A stretch of 64,000 nucleotides of DNA from Selenomonas sputigena (GCF_026015965.1 NZ_CP110383.1:2243255-2307254); one strand, 5' to 3'. Positions 1 through 8,695 are shown, counted from the first letter of the stretch. Program-made: numbers and translations. Notes: generated by a model from the sequence alone, not told the origin.

Positions 1-133
1 CAGGCTTCACGAGCCAGACCGAACCGCTCGTCGAATCCGTTGTGTAGAAGACCGTCTTTGTCGCCTTGTCGCCTGCCTTCGCCACCTCGTGAATCTTCCA
101 ATGACGCGTAGAAAAATCCTTGGTTACTTCCAT
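1..133 (-). CDS. N-terminal fragment of a cupin-like protein (cut by window edge)
   Basis: Reading leftwards from an ATG at 131-133, 44 codons stay open to the window edge. The start is preceded by a good ribosome binding site (AGGAGG about 9 nt upstream on the minus strand). The visible protein begins MEVTKDFSTRHWKIHEV and continues through FYTTDSTSGSVWLVKP. The last segment resembles the first strand block of small single-domain cupins, where a VKPG-type turn precedes the metal-binding histidines, but those histidines would lie outside the window, so the family call is tentative. It is co-directional with the peptidase gene upstream and 106 bp from it, so one transcript is possible. Confidence 0.4.
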   Translation of the reverse strand, partial: MEVTKDFSTRHWKIHEVAKAGDKATKTVFYTTDSTSGSVWLVKP

Positions 134-239
134 CTTTTCCGAACCTCCTCTTTCTGCTTAAATAATCCCTCTATGTTTGGTATCGCCACAGATATAAACT
201 GTCTTGATACAAAAATGAATACGCTCACTGCAATGCCCT

Positions 240-1274
240 CTATAGATACGGCGCCGGATTCACAGGTTCACCGTGGATGCGGACTTCATAATGCACATGC
301 GGCCCTGTAGAAAATCCCGTGCTGCCCATATAGGCGATGATCTGGCCGCGCCGCACATGCTGACCTGTGCGCACGACGATGGACTGCGCGTGTCCGTAAC
401 GCGTCATGATACCATTTCCATGATCGATGTCGACCTTGTTGCCATAGCCGCCGGCATTCCAGCCGGCGTCTGTCACCACGCCGTCGGCTGTCGCTACGAT
501 CGGCGTGCCGAAGTCGTTGGCGATGTCAATGCCCGGGTGGAAGTCCGAACCATTCCAACGCAAACCAAAGGGCGAACTGACCTCGCCGCGCGCAGGCCAT
601 ATAGAAGGAATCGTGACGGAGATGCCGGTCAAGGCATAGGGCGTATTTCCATAAGGGAGAAGCGCGGCCATTTCCTGCTGCTGCGCCTCCAAAACCTGCT
701 TGAGCTGCTGCAGGCTGGCACGGCGAACAGCCACGCGTTTCTCGATATTTTCAAGCGCCGCATCGACATTTTCCGCCTGCAGCTTTGTAATTGGTCCGCC
801 CTGCCCGTCCTGTGCCCCTGCTGCAGCATCCGCTCCATCTGCAGGCGCTCCCGCCGTATCGGGCGCTGCAACTGTCCCCGACATGCGACGCAAGTCGTTT
901 TCCATCTGTGTCAATTCATCCAATTCCTGCTGCAGGCCATCCGCTTTCTTGGAAAGCTGCAAAAGCTGCTCCTGCTGCATATTGCTGATCTGACGCATCT
1001 TTTCCAGTTCGGCGTCATCGCCCTTGACGAAAAATGTCGTATAGAGCGAATAGGACAGCGTCACACAGGAAATCAGCAAAACGACGACGAAAGAGATGAT
1101 ACCAATCTTCGCCATCTTTGCTGAAAGATGTATCGTATGAATGGTATCAGAAACATCGGGCACAATCTTGATGGTGAACCCATTTTCCTTATGCAAAAGC
1201 CCATCTCCAAACTGCACGGAAGACCCCTCTTCCATTGAACAAACTACACGCACAAACGTCCACTTTGTGGACAT
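240..1274 (-). CDS. Membrane-anchored M23-family peptidoglycan endopeptidase
   Basis: The 344-residue protein has one transmembrane segment at about residues 55-75, a coiled-coil stretch at about 85-130, an Ala/Gly/Asp-rich linker, a second helical stretch, and a C-terminal M23 (LytM/peptidase) domain. The zinc-binding signature is visible: HPGIDIAND for the first His and Asp, a later YGHAQ, and GPHVHYEV for the last His pair. Proteins of this build cut peptide cross-links in peptidoglycan or activate amidases at the cell surface; the coiled coil often docks to partners. The start was kept at 1274 because GTAAGGGCGG precedes it; an internal Met at residue 14 lacks a clear ribosome site. It lies downstream of parAB and DUF4446 but is separated from them by the tandem repeat. 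Confidence 0.85.
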   Translation of the reverse strand: MSTKWTFVRVVCSMEEGSSVQFGDGLLHKENGFTIKIVPDVSDTIHTIHLSAKMAKIGIISFVVVLLISCVTLSYSLYTTFFVKGDDAELEKMRQISNMQQEQLLQLSKKADGLQQELDELTQMENDLRRMSGTVAAPDTAGAPADGADAAAGAQDGQGGPITKLQAENVDAALENIEKRVAVRRASLQQLKQVLEAQQQEMAALLPYGNTPYALTGISVTIPSIWPARGEVSSPFGLRWNGSDFHPGIDIANDFGTPIVATADGVVTDAGWNAGGYGNKVDIDHGNGIMTRYGHAQSIVVRTGQHVRRGQIIAYMGSTGFSTGPHVHYEVRIHGEPVNPAPYL

Positions 1275-1293
1275 TGTGCGCCGCCCTTACATG

Positions 1294-1692
1294 AAAGAAC
1301 CAATCAGTCTGCGCCCTCTGGGCTTGACTTCTTGGACTTTCATGGTAAACTTTCAGGACACATGTTCAGCCGTGAAGCAAAGCGGCAGGACTTGCTTCCA
1401 CCGCCGCTTCTGACAACGGTGTCATCAAGGAGTCTCGCTGTACATATGTCCTCACGCCTTACAGAAGCCTAGCCGATCGGTCTGCGCCTTCGGCTTGACC
1501 TCTCGGGGCTTCATGGTAAACTTTCAGGACATATGTTCAGCCGTCATGCGAAGCGGCATGCGTTGCTTCACACCCGTTTCCTGCGACAGTTTCATCAAGG
1601 CGGCACGCTGTACATATGTCCTCACGCCTTACAGAAGCCTAGCCAATCGGTCTGCGCCTTCAGCTTGACCTCTTGGGGCTTCATGGTAAAAC
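1294..1692 (-). repeat. Tandem array of a ~170-bp structured repeat (2 full units plus part)
   Basis: The landmark CATGGTAAA recurs at 1341, 1512 and 1682, giving periods of 171 and 170 bp. Each unit has a block reading (minus strand) CCAAGAGGTCAAGCCCAAAGGGCGCAG or a close variant, which contains the small hairpin GCCC-AAA-GGGC, then GGCTAGGCTTCTGTAAGGCG. After this comes a segment bounded by inverted GGACATATGT...ACATATGTCC arms. The same unit occurs at 17656-17833, 32413-32478, 38951-39003 and, decayed, at 62585-62757. No open frame is convincing here. This explains the 436-bp gap between the peptidase and DUF4446 genes. Confidence 0.85.
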
Positions 1693-1710
1693 TTCCATTC
1701 TGCGCTATCG

Positions 1711-2223
1711 CTACTCCGGCCGCACGCTCATCGCCTTTTCGAGCGCTTCCGCCTCCTCACGCGTGAGCTTGTAACTCGAGCGTCCCGCCTCGATCGGCTT
1801 GACGTAGCTGCGCGAGTCCTCACGAGCGAAGATACTGGAAAAAATCACGCCGTTGTTGTGCGAATCCAACATGGCAACGGCATAGCTGAGATCGCTTCCC
1901 ATATCGGCAAAAGCGCTGAAACGCACGATACCAATGCGCGTCGTAGCCGTCTGCAAAAGTGCATCCAAGCGCCTGTTTTCCTCCTTGAGCTTTCGGCTTT
2001 GTTCAGCGACTCCCTTCATTTCCTTGATATGCGCGAGCAGCATACTTTCAAGATTCGCACCCTCGACCCCCCGCATCATTTCCTGGTAGCGGCTCTTCAT
2101 GCGTGATACGCTGTAAATCTGATAAATAACCAAAACCAAAAGTACAATGACCAAAACCAAAAGAAAAATCACCAGGAACGTCTCGTTGTTGCCCAAGAGT
2201 TCCGCCAGTTGTTTTGTATTCAT
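1711..2223 (-). CDS. DUF4446 family membrane protein next to parB
   Basis: This 170-residue protein has one N-terminal membrane helix (about residues 15-38, rich in Val/Leu/Ile), a helical coiled segment of about 50 residues, and a C-terminal domain with GIVRFSAFADMGSDLSYAVAMLD and SYVKPIEAG. These features match the DUF4446 family that commonly lies beside parAB in Firmicutes; its biochemical role is not established. The start was set at the MNTKQ methionine, 11 nt after AGGAG. The upstream in-frame ATG (MIGM) lies only 2 nt from that site. It follows parB in the same direction by about 107 bp and probably belongs to the same transcript, possibly linking segregation with the envelope. Confidence 0.8.
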   Translation of the reverse strand: MNTKQLAELLGNNETFLVIFLLVLVIVLLVLVIYQIYSVSRMKSRYQEMMRGVEGANLESMLLAHIKEMKGVAEQSRKLKEENRRLDALLQTATTRIGIVRFSAFADMGSDLSYAVAMLDSHNNGVIFSSIFAREDSRSYVKPIEAGRSSYKLTREEAEALEKAMSVRPE

Positions 2224-2307
2224 CCCAATCATTTCTCCTCTATCCGCACGGGGAGGCTGCACGTCTCTCCCATCGTTTCTGCAGCTTTTGCCACGCCAAA
2301 CAAAAGA

Positions 2308-2323
2308 TGTTTCACGTGAAACA
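2308..2323. other. parS centromere site 1
   Basis: A perfect 16-bp palindrome TGTTTCACGTGAAACA, identical to the canonical bacterial parS sequence bound by ParB. It sits immediately after the parB stop codon, in the parB-DUF4446 gap. Confidence 0.95.
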
Positions 2324-2330
2324 TGATACC

Positions 2331-3464
2331 TCAGACCGTGAATCTTTCTCCTGCAGAAAACTGACGCAAGGCCGCTTTCTTGTCCTCCAGCAGCCGGTTC
2401 TTCTTCTCCAACAACGAATCAAGGATGCGATTCAAGTCTTCTTCCGAGGAAAAATCGATCTCTATGCGATTCTTCTTGCCTCGCGAACGAATGCGCACCT
2501 GCGTGCCAAAAAACATCTTGAGCTTGTCTTCCGCTTCCCGCAGGAAGATCTTTTCTGTCTCCCCAGGTGATTCTGCTTCCTTCGCTTCTGCTTTTTCTTC
2601 CGCATTTTTCTGCAGACGCTTCACTAGCTCTTCAGCCTGACGTGCCGAACATTCGCGCGCCATGATGATGTCCGCCGCCTCCCGCTGCAATGCAGCATTC
2701 GTCAGGACGACGAGCGGCCTTGCCTGCCCCATGCTCAAACTGCCGTTTGCCAAGTATTCCTGCACATGTACGTCGAGCTTCAAGAGCCGCATCATATTCG
2801 TAATATGGGAACGGCTTCTTCCCACGCGCTCCGCCAAAGCTTCCTGTGTAAGCCCGAAGTTCTGCAAAAGATTGCGATAGGCATTGGCCTCTTCAATCGC
2901 ATTGAGATCCTCACGCTGCAAATTTTCAATCAGCGCAATCTCCGTGCTTGCCGCATCGCTCAAAGGACGGACAAGAGCCGGCACCGTTTCAAGACCGGCC
3001 AGTCTTGAAGCGCGAAAGCGACGCTCACCCGCAACAAGCTCATATCCCTTTCCTGCCGGAAGCTGTCGCACGAGAATCGGCTGCAGCACGCCATGCTGCA
3101 CGATGGATTCCTTCAACTCATCCAGAGCGCTCTCATCAAACTCATGACGGGGTTGATACCGATTGGCTTGTATCTCGTGCAAGGGAATTTGCTGCACAGC
3201 GATACCATTCATTCCTTTTGGTATCACATCACTTGCTTCATCATCTTCTATAGCAGCTTGCTGTATTCTCCCGCTTCCTTGCGGATTCTCGTTTCCTGCA
3301 CTTCTTTTTTCCGCTTCCTGTGGAGCTTCCGTACGCTTCTTTTCCTCAGCATCGGTATCAGATACTTGCGGGAGTTCTTGCTGCGATGCTTCGGGCGTTT
3401 TCAATTCTGTGGGAAAGAGTGCACCAAGCCCCTTGCCCAATGCCTGATGCTTCCTAGCTGTCAC
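2331..3464 (-). CDS. parB: Chromosome-partitioning protein ParB (Spo0J)
   Basis: ParB binds parS, spreads on DNA as a CTP-dependent clamp and recruits condensin. The 377-residue protein shows the ParA-stimulating N-terminal motif KGLGALF (11-17), an unusually long Glu/Gln/Ser-rich linker to about residue 85, the ParB/Sulfiredoxin fold with YQPR, the clamp motif GERRFRA and ENLQREDLN, then the parS-reading helix-turn-helix (TQEALAERVGRSRSHITNMMRLL). An acidic linker and a Lys/Arg-rich dimer domain follow. The start overlaps the end of parA by 11 bp, indicating translational coupling. Perfect parS sites flank the parAB pair. Confidence 0.97.
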   Translation of the reverse strand: MTARKHQALGKGLGALFPTELKTPEASQQELPQVSDTDAEEKKRTEAPQEAEKRSAGNENPQGSGRIQQAAIEDDEASDVIPKGMNGIAVQQIPLHEIQANRYQPRHEFDESALDELKESIVQHGVLQPILVRQLPAGKGYELVAGERRFRASRLAGLETVPALVRPLSDAASTEIALIENLQREDLNAIEEANAYRNLLQNFGLTQEALAERVGRSRSHITNMMRLLKLDVHVQEYLANGSLSMGQARPLVVLTNAALQREAADIIMARECSARQAEELVKRLQKNAEEKAEAKEAESPGETEKIFLREAEDKLKMFFGTQVRIRSRGKKNRIEIDFSSEEDLNRILDSLLEKKNRLLEDKKAALRQFSAGERFTV

Positions 3465-4230
3465 GCTCTATGACCTCCTTTGCCAAATCCATATAGACGA
3501 TGGCTCCCTTGCAGTTTCTGTCATAGGCAATGATGGGCTGCCCATAGGACGGCGCCTCGCTCAAGCGCACGGTGCGCGGTATGACCGTCCGATACACCTT
3601 GCTGCCGAAATGCGTGCGCACCTCTTCAGCGACCTGAACCGAAAGATTGGTTCTTGAATCGAACATTGTCAGAAGAACGCCCTCGACTTCCAATGCAGGA
3701 TTCAGATTGGTCTGAACCAATGTCATCGTATTCATCAACTGCGCCAAGCCCTCCAGAGCATAAAACTCGCATTGGATCGGCATCAAAACGGTATCTGCTG
3801 CTGTCAAAGCATTGAGAGTCAAGAGCCCCAAGGAAGGCGGGCAGTCGATCAAAATAAAGTCATACTGATCGCGCACAGCATCGACCGATCGCTTCAGACG
3901 ATTCTCGCGTGAGATAGCAGCAACAAGCTCGATCTCCGCCCCCGCCAGTTCGATATTGGCCGGCAGAAGATCGACCTCGTAACCCGTATGAAGAACTGCC
4001 TTCTCTATGGCAAGGTTGTCAATCAACACTTGATATATCGTAATCGTTAAATCCGACTTATTGATACCAAATCCGCTCGTCGCATTCCCCTGCGGATCGG
4101 AGTCAATGAGCAATACACGTTTGCCGAGTATGGCAAGACCGGCGCTCAAATTTACCGATGTTGTCGTCTTTCCTACGCCGCCCTTTTGATTGGCGACTGC
4201 TATGATTTTCGCCACATTCTTTTCCTCCAT
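3454..4230 (-). CDS. parA: Chromosome-partitioning ATPase ParA (Soj)
   Basis: ParA/Soj is a deviant Walker-type ATPase that positions the ParB-parS complex and, in Bacillus, modulates DnaA. The 258-residue protein has the signature KGGVGKTTT near its start, DSDPQGNAT, and the Walker B-like region FILIDCPPSLG, and has the usual family length. The open frame extends to 4287, but the ATG at 4230 (MEEKNVAKIIAV) was chosen because the extension is not family-like and has no ribosome site; the site upstream of 4230 is itself weak (AGGAAAAG). A parS site lies just upstream at 4300-4315. Confidence 0.97.
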   Translation of the reverse strand: MEEKNVAKIIAVANQKGGVGKTTTSVNLSAGLAILGKRVLLIDSDPQGNATSGFGINKSDLTITIYQVLIDNLAIEKAVLHTGYEVDLLPANIELAGAEIELVAAISRENRLKRSVDAVRDQYDFILIDCPPSLGLLTLNALTAADTVLMPIQCEFYALEGLAQLMNTMTLVQTNLNPALEVEGVLLTMFDSRTNLSVQVAEEVRTHFGSKVYRTVIPRTVRLSEAPSYGQPIIAYDRNCKGAIVYMDLAKEVIERDS

Positions 4231-4299
4231 AAGCTTTTCTTTTCCTATTATAGCATGATATACTGATGGGGGGAAGTTCTGCCCCATGAATAACTTCGA

Positions 4300-4315
4300 T
4301 GTTTCACGTGAAACA
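4300..4315. other. parS centromere site 2
   Basis: A second perfect TGTTTCACGTGAAACA palindrome in the 107-bp divergent gap between parA and the methionine synthase activation gene. It could also place ParB near the parAB promoter, allowing autoregulation. Confidence 0.95.
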
Positions 4316-4337
4316 TTGGCTAGGAAGAAGGAATCTT

Positions 4338-5030
4338 ATGCCCGTTTACAATAGCGTTTTGCTTGATATTGATGCAAAGGAAACGCGTCGCTATGCAGGA
4401 TTGAACAAAGCCAAGGATTTCGATGAAAAACTCATCGAAGAAGCCTGCCTGGAAGCGCGTCTTCTCGCTGAGCCGCGCGGTATATGGCAAATGTACGACT
4501 ATGATGCAGCCACTCAGACGGTACTCGCCGATCCGCCCTTCACCATGAAGGGGAAACTCATTGGCAAACATCTCGCCAAAGCACAGAAGGTCATCGTACT
4601 GTCGGCGAGCGTCGGCGATGCCATCGAGGAGCATGTGACGAAATACTTCGCCGATGGGCGCTACGCCTACTCCGTCATTCTCGATGCCGCCGCCACGGCG
4701 GCTGTCGAACAGGTAGCCGACGCGATGGAAAAAGCCATCGAGCCGAAGGTTGCGAAGGAAGGCTATACGATGCGCTGGCGTTTCAGCCCAGGCTACGGCG
4801 ATTGGCCACTCGATCAGCAGCCCGAAATGGTACGTCTCGCCGAAAGTGAGAAAATCGGTGTACATCTCAGCGACGCCTCCATGCTCGTACCGCGCAAATC
4901 CATCACTGCCATCATCGGCCTCGTACCGCAGCAAAAAGAGAAGGAAGCGCATACACCGAACGGCTGCGCTGCCTGCGATAAGTTCGACTGCCCTTCGAGA
5001 AAAGTTCCTGCCGGCGAAAGTAAGAACTGA
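4338..5030 (+). CDS. Methionine synthase activation-domain protein (stand-alone)
   Basis: This 230-residue protein resembles the C-terminal B12-dependent methionine synthase activation domain, which in large MetH binds S-adenosylmethionine during reductive reactivation of oxidised cobalamin. The best marker is MRWRFSPGYGDWPLDQQP, matching the family's R-x-SPGYG-W core. A Cys-rich tail (CAACDKFDCPSR) is present, as in some stand-alone forms. The open frame can be extended to 4299, but that part reads through parS. The ATG at 4338 follows GGAAGAAGGA and gives the expected start MPVYNSVLLDID. It lies 80 bp upstream of the MetH core gene, which lacks this domain, so the two probably work together. 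It is transcribed against replication direction. Confidence 0.85.
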   Translation: MPVYNSVLLDIDAKETRRYAGLNKAKDFDEKLIEEACLEARLLAEPRGIWQMYDYDAATQTVLADPPFTMKGKLIGKHLAKAQKVIVLSASVGDAIEEHVTKYFADGRYAYSVILDAAATAAVEQVADAMEKAIEPKVAKEGYTMRWRFSPGYGDWPLDQQPEMVRLAESEKIGVHLSDASMLVPRKSITAIIGLVPQQKEKEAHTPNGCAACDKFDCPSRKVPAGESKN

Positions 5031-5113
5031 ACCATATAGCAAGGACACCATCTTATTGATACCAAACATTAAGCAGGGCGAAAACCTATGATACCAAACC
5101 AAGGAGGATATTG

Positions 5114-7486
5114 ATGATCCATATTTTTGACGGCGCGATGGGAACGATGCTGCAGGAAGGAGGCTTGAAGCCCGGCGGCTGCCCCGAGCTCATGAATCTC
5201 GAACAGCCCGATGTCGTGCAAAAGATCCACGAAGCCTATATCGAAGCTGGCGCCACGATGATCGAGACGAACACCTTCGGTGCTTCCGCTTTGAAGCTCG
5301 ATCACTACGGTCTGGAAGACCGTGTAAAGGAAATCAATGAAGCAGCCGTAAAGATCGCACGCGAGGCTTCCAAAGGGCGTGCTAAAATTGTCGGCTCATT
5401 GGGGCCTACGGGGCGCTTCATCGTCCCTCTCGGCGATCTTGAATTTGAGGAGGCCTACCGAGCCTTCTACGAACAAGCGAAAGCGCTTGCCGATGCGGGC
5501 GCTGACTATCTGCTTTTTGAAACGTGCATTGACATACAGGAAATGCGTGCAGGCCTTCTGGCGGCAAAAGATGCGACAAGCCTTCCTATCATCTGCCAGC
5601 TCTCTTACAGCGAGGACGGGCGCACCGTCACGGGCACTGACCCGCAGACGGCCGCCATCACCTTGGAAGCACTCGGCGCCGACATCATCGGCGTAAACTG
5701 CTCGCTCGGCCCGCAGGAGCTCGTCCCCATCGTCAAGACTCTCGCAGAGAACTGCTCCGTTCCTATCAGCGTGCTGCCCAACGCTGGTATGCCACGATTG
5801 GAAAACGGCAGAACCATCTTCCCCATGGGGCCTGAGGAGTTCGCCTCATGGGGCGCAAAGCTCGTCGCTGCCGGTGCAACGTATCTCGGTGGCTGCTGCG
5901 GCACGACGCCCGCGCATATCAAAGCGCTCGCCGCTGCTGTCAAGAACTTGCCTCTCACCGAGCGCAAGAGCCCGGACAATCGCCTGCGCCTCACGAGCCG
6001 CAGCAAGACCGTCATCATCGACAAAGATCTCGCGACCACGCTGATCGGCGAGCGCATCAATCCGACGGGACGCAAGAAACTCGCCGAAGAAATCAAGAAT
6101 GGTTCGCTCTTCTCCGTCAAGCGCGAGGCCATCGATCAGGTGCGTGCGGGAGCGCGCCTTCTCGATGTCAACATGGGTGTCGGCGGCATTGACCAAGTCA
6201 AGGCAATGCACGATGCCATTCGCGAGGTATCCCAAATCACCGATGCACCTCTCGCGATTGATACCAGTGATACCAAAACATTGGAAGCCGGACTCCGAGC
6301 ATATCCGGGACGCGCTCTCATCAATTCCGTCAGCGCCGAAAAAGAGCGCATCGAAGAGTTCCTTCCGCTGGCGAAAAAGTACGGCGCGGCCATCCTCTGC
6401 CTGCCTATCACAGAGGACGGCGTGCCGAAGACAGCGGAAGATCGCATCAATGTCATCAACGGTATCATCAAAGAGGCAAAAAAGAATGGTCTCAAGGATG
6501 GGGACTTCCTGCTTGACGCCCTCGTCATGACCATATCGGCCGATCAAAATGCCTGCCTAGAAGTATTAAATACCTTGCGCCTCTACCGCAAGCATTTCGG
6601 CTATCCGGCCACGATGGGGCTTTCCAACATCTCTTTCGGCCTGCCGAACCGTCCTCTGATCAACAGCACCTTCTTCGCCATGTGCCTTGCCGCAGGGCTC
6701 GACGCGCCGATCATGAATCCCTATGACGAGAAGATGCAGGAAGCCCTGATGGCGAGCGCAGCACTCTTGGGAAAAGATCCGCGCGGCATCGACTTCAGCC
6801 GCAACGAAGTGAATCTCAAGACGCCGAAGAAAGCAGCCGAGGCCAAGCCTATGGAAGGCGATGTTCTAGCTGCCATCAAGCAAGCGGTCATCGACGGCGC
6901 TTCTGAGAGCATCGCCATGCTGACTGAGCGAGCGATCCGCGAAGGCCATTCCTCGAATGAGATCACAGAGAAGGCTCTGACGGCCGCCATGAACGATATC
7001 GGCATTGACTTCGGAGCAGGACGCGTCTTTCTGCCGCAAGTTCTTCTATCCGCCGAAGCAATGCGCGCTTCCTTCCAGAAGATCAAGGAACTTCTGCCCG
7101 CACAGCAGGAGGCGGACAGAGGAACAGTCGTCATGGCGACGGTCAAGGGCGATGTTCATGATCTCGGCAAAAACATCGTCTCCGCGCTCCTTTCAAACAG
7201 CGGCTTTAAGCTCATCGACCTCGGCAAGGATGTCGATGCTGATACCATTGTGCGCACAGCGCTCGAAAAGGAAGCCGACATCGTAGGGCTGAGCGCCTTG
7301 ATGACAACGACCATGACACAGATTGACAAGGTCATCAAGAAACTGCGTGAAGCCGGTTCAGAGGCGAGAGTCATCGTCGGCGGCGCCGCCGTGACCGAAG
7401 ACTATGCCACGAGCGCTGGCGCTGACGCCTATGCCAACGACGGTGTAAGCGCGGTCCAAATTGCCAAGGACTTCGTCGGCGAATAG
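5114..7486 (+). CDS. metH: Cobalamin-dependent methionine synthase core (no activation domain)
   Basis: It transfers a methyl group from methyltetrahydrofolate through cobalamin to homocysteine. The 790-residue protein has a homocysteine-binding barrel with zinc ligands (GVNCSLGP and GGCCGTTP), a pterin-binding barrel beginning LIGERINPTGRKKL at about residue 310, a cobalamin cap (about 580-670), and a B12-binding domain with DVHDLGKN, the D-x-H-x-x-G motif whose His ligates cobalt. It stops after this module, about 350-400 residues short of E. coli MetH; the missing activation domain is the neighbouring gene. The ATG at 5114, 6 nt after AAGGAGG, is preferred over the adjacent TTG at 5111. 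Three TGATACCA motifs lie inside the gene. Confidence 0.93.
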   Translation: MIHIFDGAMGTMLQEGGLKPGGCPELMNLEQPDVVQKIHEAYIEAGATMIETNTFGASALKLDHYGLEDRVKEINEAAVKIAREASKGRAKIVGSLGPTGRFIVPLGDLEFEEAYRAFYEQAKALADAGADYLLFETCIDIQEMRAGLLAAKDATSLPIICQLSYSEDGRTVTGTDPQTAAITLEALGADIIGVNCSLGPQELVPIVKTLAENCSVPISVLPNAGMPRLENGRTIFPMGPEEFASWGAKLVAAGATYLGGCCGTTPAHIKALAAAVKNLPLTERKSPDNRLRLTSRSKTVIIDKDLATTLIGERINPTGRKKLAEEIKNGSLFSVKREAIDQVRAGARLLDVNMGVGGIDQVKAMHDAIREVSQITDAPLAIDTSDTKTLEAGLRAYPGRALINSVSAEKERIEEFLPLAKKYGAAILCLPITEDGVPKTAEDRINVINGIIKEAKKNGLKDGDFLLDALVMTISADQNACLEVLNTLRLYRKHFGYPATMGLSNISFGLPNRPLINSTFFAMCLAAGLDAPIMNPYDEKMQEALMASAALLGKDPRGIDFSRNEVNLKTPKKAAEAKPMEGDVLAAIKQAVIDGASESIAMLTERAIREGHSSNEITEKALTAAMNDIGIDFGAGRVFLPQVLLSAEAMRASFQKIKELLPAQQEADRGTVVMATVKGDVHDLGKNIVSALLSNSGFKLIDLGKDVDADTIVRTALEKEADIVGLSALMTTTMTQIDKVIKKLREAGSEARVIVGGAAVTEDYATSAGADAYANDGVSAVQIAKDFVGE

Positions 7487-7494
7487 AACGAGCA

Positions 7495-7510
7495 TGTTTC
7501 ACGTGAAACA
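7495..7510. other. parS centromere site 3
   Basis: Perfect TGTTTCACGTGAAACA palindrome 8 bp downstream of the metH stop codon. It forms a close pair with the site at 7565. Confidence 0.95.
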
Positions 7511-7564
7511 TGCAGCTATGGAAAAAGCACGATATTCCTGAACAATCAAATGCAACAAAAGCAA

Positions 7565-7580
7565 TGTTTCACGTGAAACA
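7565..7580. other. parS centromere site 4
   Basis: Perfect TGTTTCACGTGAAACA palindrome, 70 bp from site 3 start to start, directly before the metH/pfkA terminator. Confidence 0.95.
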
Positions 7581-7584
7581 TCAA

Positions 7585-7630
7585 ATACAAAAGAAGAAGC
7601 CTCCCGCAAAGGAGGCTTCTTCTTTTGTAT
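7585..7630. terminator. Bidirectional intrinsic terminator between metH and pfkA
   Basis: A perfect 20-bp stem (arms 7585-7604 and 7611-7630, core GAAGCCTCC/GGAGGCTTC) with a 6-nt loop and A/T-rich outer flanks serving both strands. It ends at the pfkA stop codon and serves the convergent metH and pfkA genes. Confidence 0.93.
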
Positions 7631-8593
7631 TTATGCCAAAACCTTGGCAAGGCGCATGTATTCGGGATCGAGCTTCTTCTTGTTCGTCACGGCATCGTGC
7701 AAGTCGATGGCGACGACGTTGCCGCGATGGAAGCCGAAGACGACGTTAGAAAGACCCGAGAGAATCGCCAGAGCCGCCTTCTCGCCAAGCTGGCTCGCCT
7801 TCACGCGGTCGATGACGGACGGCGTACCGCCGCGCTGAATATGACCGAGAACCGAAACGCGCGTCTCAATATCCGTGTGCTCGGCGATAAAGTTGCCGAC
7901 CTCTATGCCGCTTCCTGCACCCTCGGCGACGACGACGAGGATGTAACGCTTGCCCTTCTTATAAGCTTCCTTGATCTCGTTGCTGATTTCTTCAAGATCA
8001 AAATCCTCTTCGGGCACGAGGATGTACTCAGCACCGCCAGAAATACCGCTCATCAGCGCGAGCCAACCGCAATGCCGGCCCATGACCTCAAGGACAACGA
8101 CGCGTCGATGCGCCGAAGCCGTATCGCGCAGCTTGTTGATGGCATCAATGATCGTATTCGCCGCCGTATCGCTGCCGATCGTATAGTCTGTACCCCAGAC
8201 ATCATTGTCAATCGTCCCCGGCAGCCCCACGATGGGAATGCCATGTTCTTCGCTCAAGAGCGACGCGCCGCGCAGACTGCCGTCGCCACCGATGATGACG
8301 AGTCCTTCGATGCCCCTCGCCTTGAGCTTCTCATACGCCTCTGCACGACCCTCGGGCGTCATGAAACGATGGCAGCGAGCCGTGCCGAGGAACGTGCCGC
8401 CGCGCTGGATGATGTCACCAACATCCTTTCGTTCCATCTTGAACATCTCACCGTCCAAGATGCCGCGATACCCGTTATGTATACCCCACACTTCTGCACC
8501 TTCAAAGAGCGCCGTGCGCACGACGGCGCGAGTCGTCGCATTCATGCCGGGGCTGTCGCCGCCGCTCGTCAAAACGCCGATACAATTCAACAT
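7631..8593 (-). CDS. pfkA: ATP-dependent 6-phosphofructokinase
   Basis: It phosphorylates fructose 6-phosphate to fructose 1,6-bisphosphate, the committed step of glycolysis. The 320-residue length is typical of the bacterial tetramer. The protein opens MLNCIGVLTSGGDSPGMNA with the ATP-binding GGDSPGMN, then GGDGS and GTIDND (catalytic Asp region), with GGTPSVIDR in the C-terminal effector half. The open frame runs further upstream, but the ATG at 8593 follows GGGAGGG at 8 nt and matches the family start. It is divergent from the riboswitch-controlled purH gene; a TATGAT-like -10 lies at 8662-8667 on the minus strand. Confidence 0.96.
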   Translation of the reverse strand: MLNCIGVLTSGGDSPGMNATTRAVVRTALFEGAEVWGIHNGYRGILDGEMFKMERKDVGDIIQRGGTFLGTARCHRFMTPEGRAEAYEKLKARGIEGLVIIGGDGSLRGASLLSEEHGIPIVGLPGTIDNDVWGTDYTIGSDTAANTIIDAINKLRDTASAHRRVVVLEVMGRHCGWLALMSGISGGAEYILVPEEDFDLEEISNEIKEAYKKGKRYILVVVAEGAGSGIEVGNFIAEHTDIETRVSVLGHIQRGGTPSVIDRVKASQLGEKAALAILSGLSNVVFGFHRGNVVAIDLHDAVTNKKKLDPEYMRLAKVLA

Positions 8594-8695
8594 CGTAAAA
8601 TCCCTCCCATACCCATGACGAAGAAGCCTCGCTTCCTCAATCAAAGTGAAACCTTTTCTACATCATACCACATTAGAGCTAGGAAATAAACGTAC

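Noticed and set aside
1141-1413. Short plus-strand frames across the tandem repeat.
   Set aside because: They are carried by repeat sequence, lack ribosome sites and resemble no protein.
4299-4337. Longer start for the activation-domain protein (MFHVKH...).
   Set aside because: Those codons are the parS palindrome read as protein; the ATG at 4338 has its own ribosome site.
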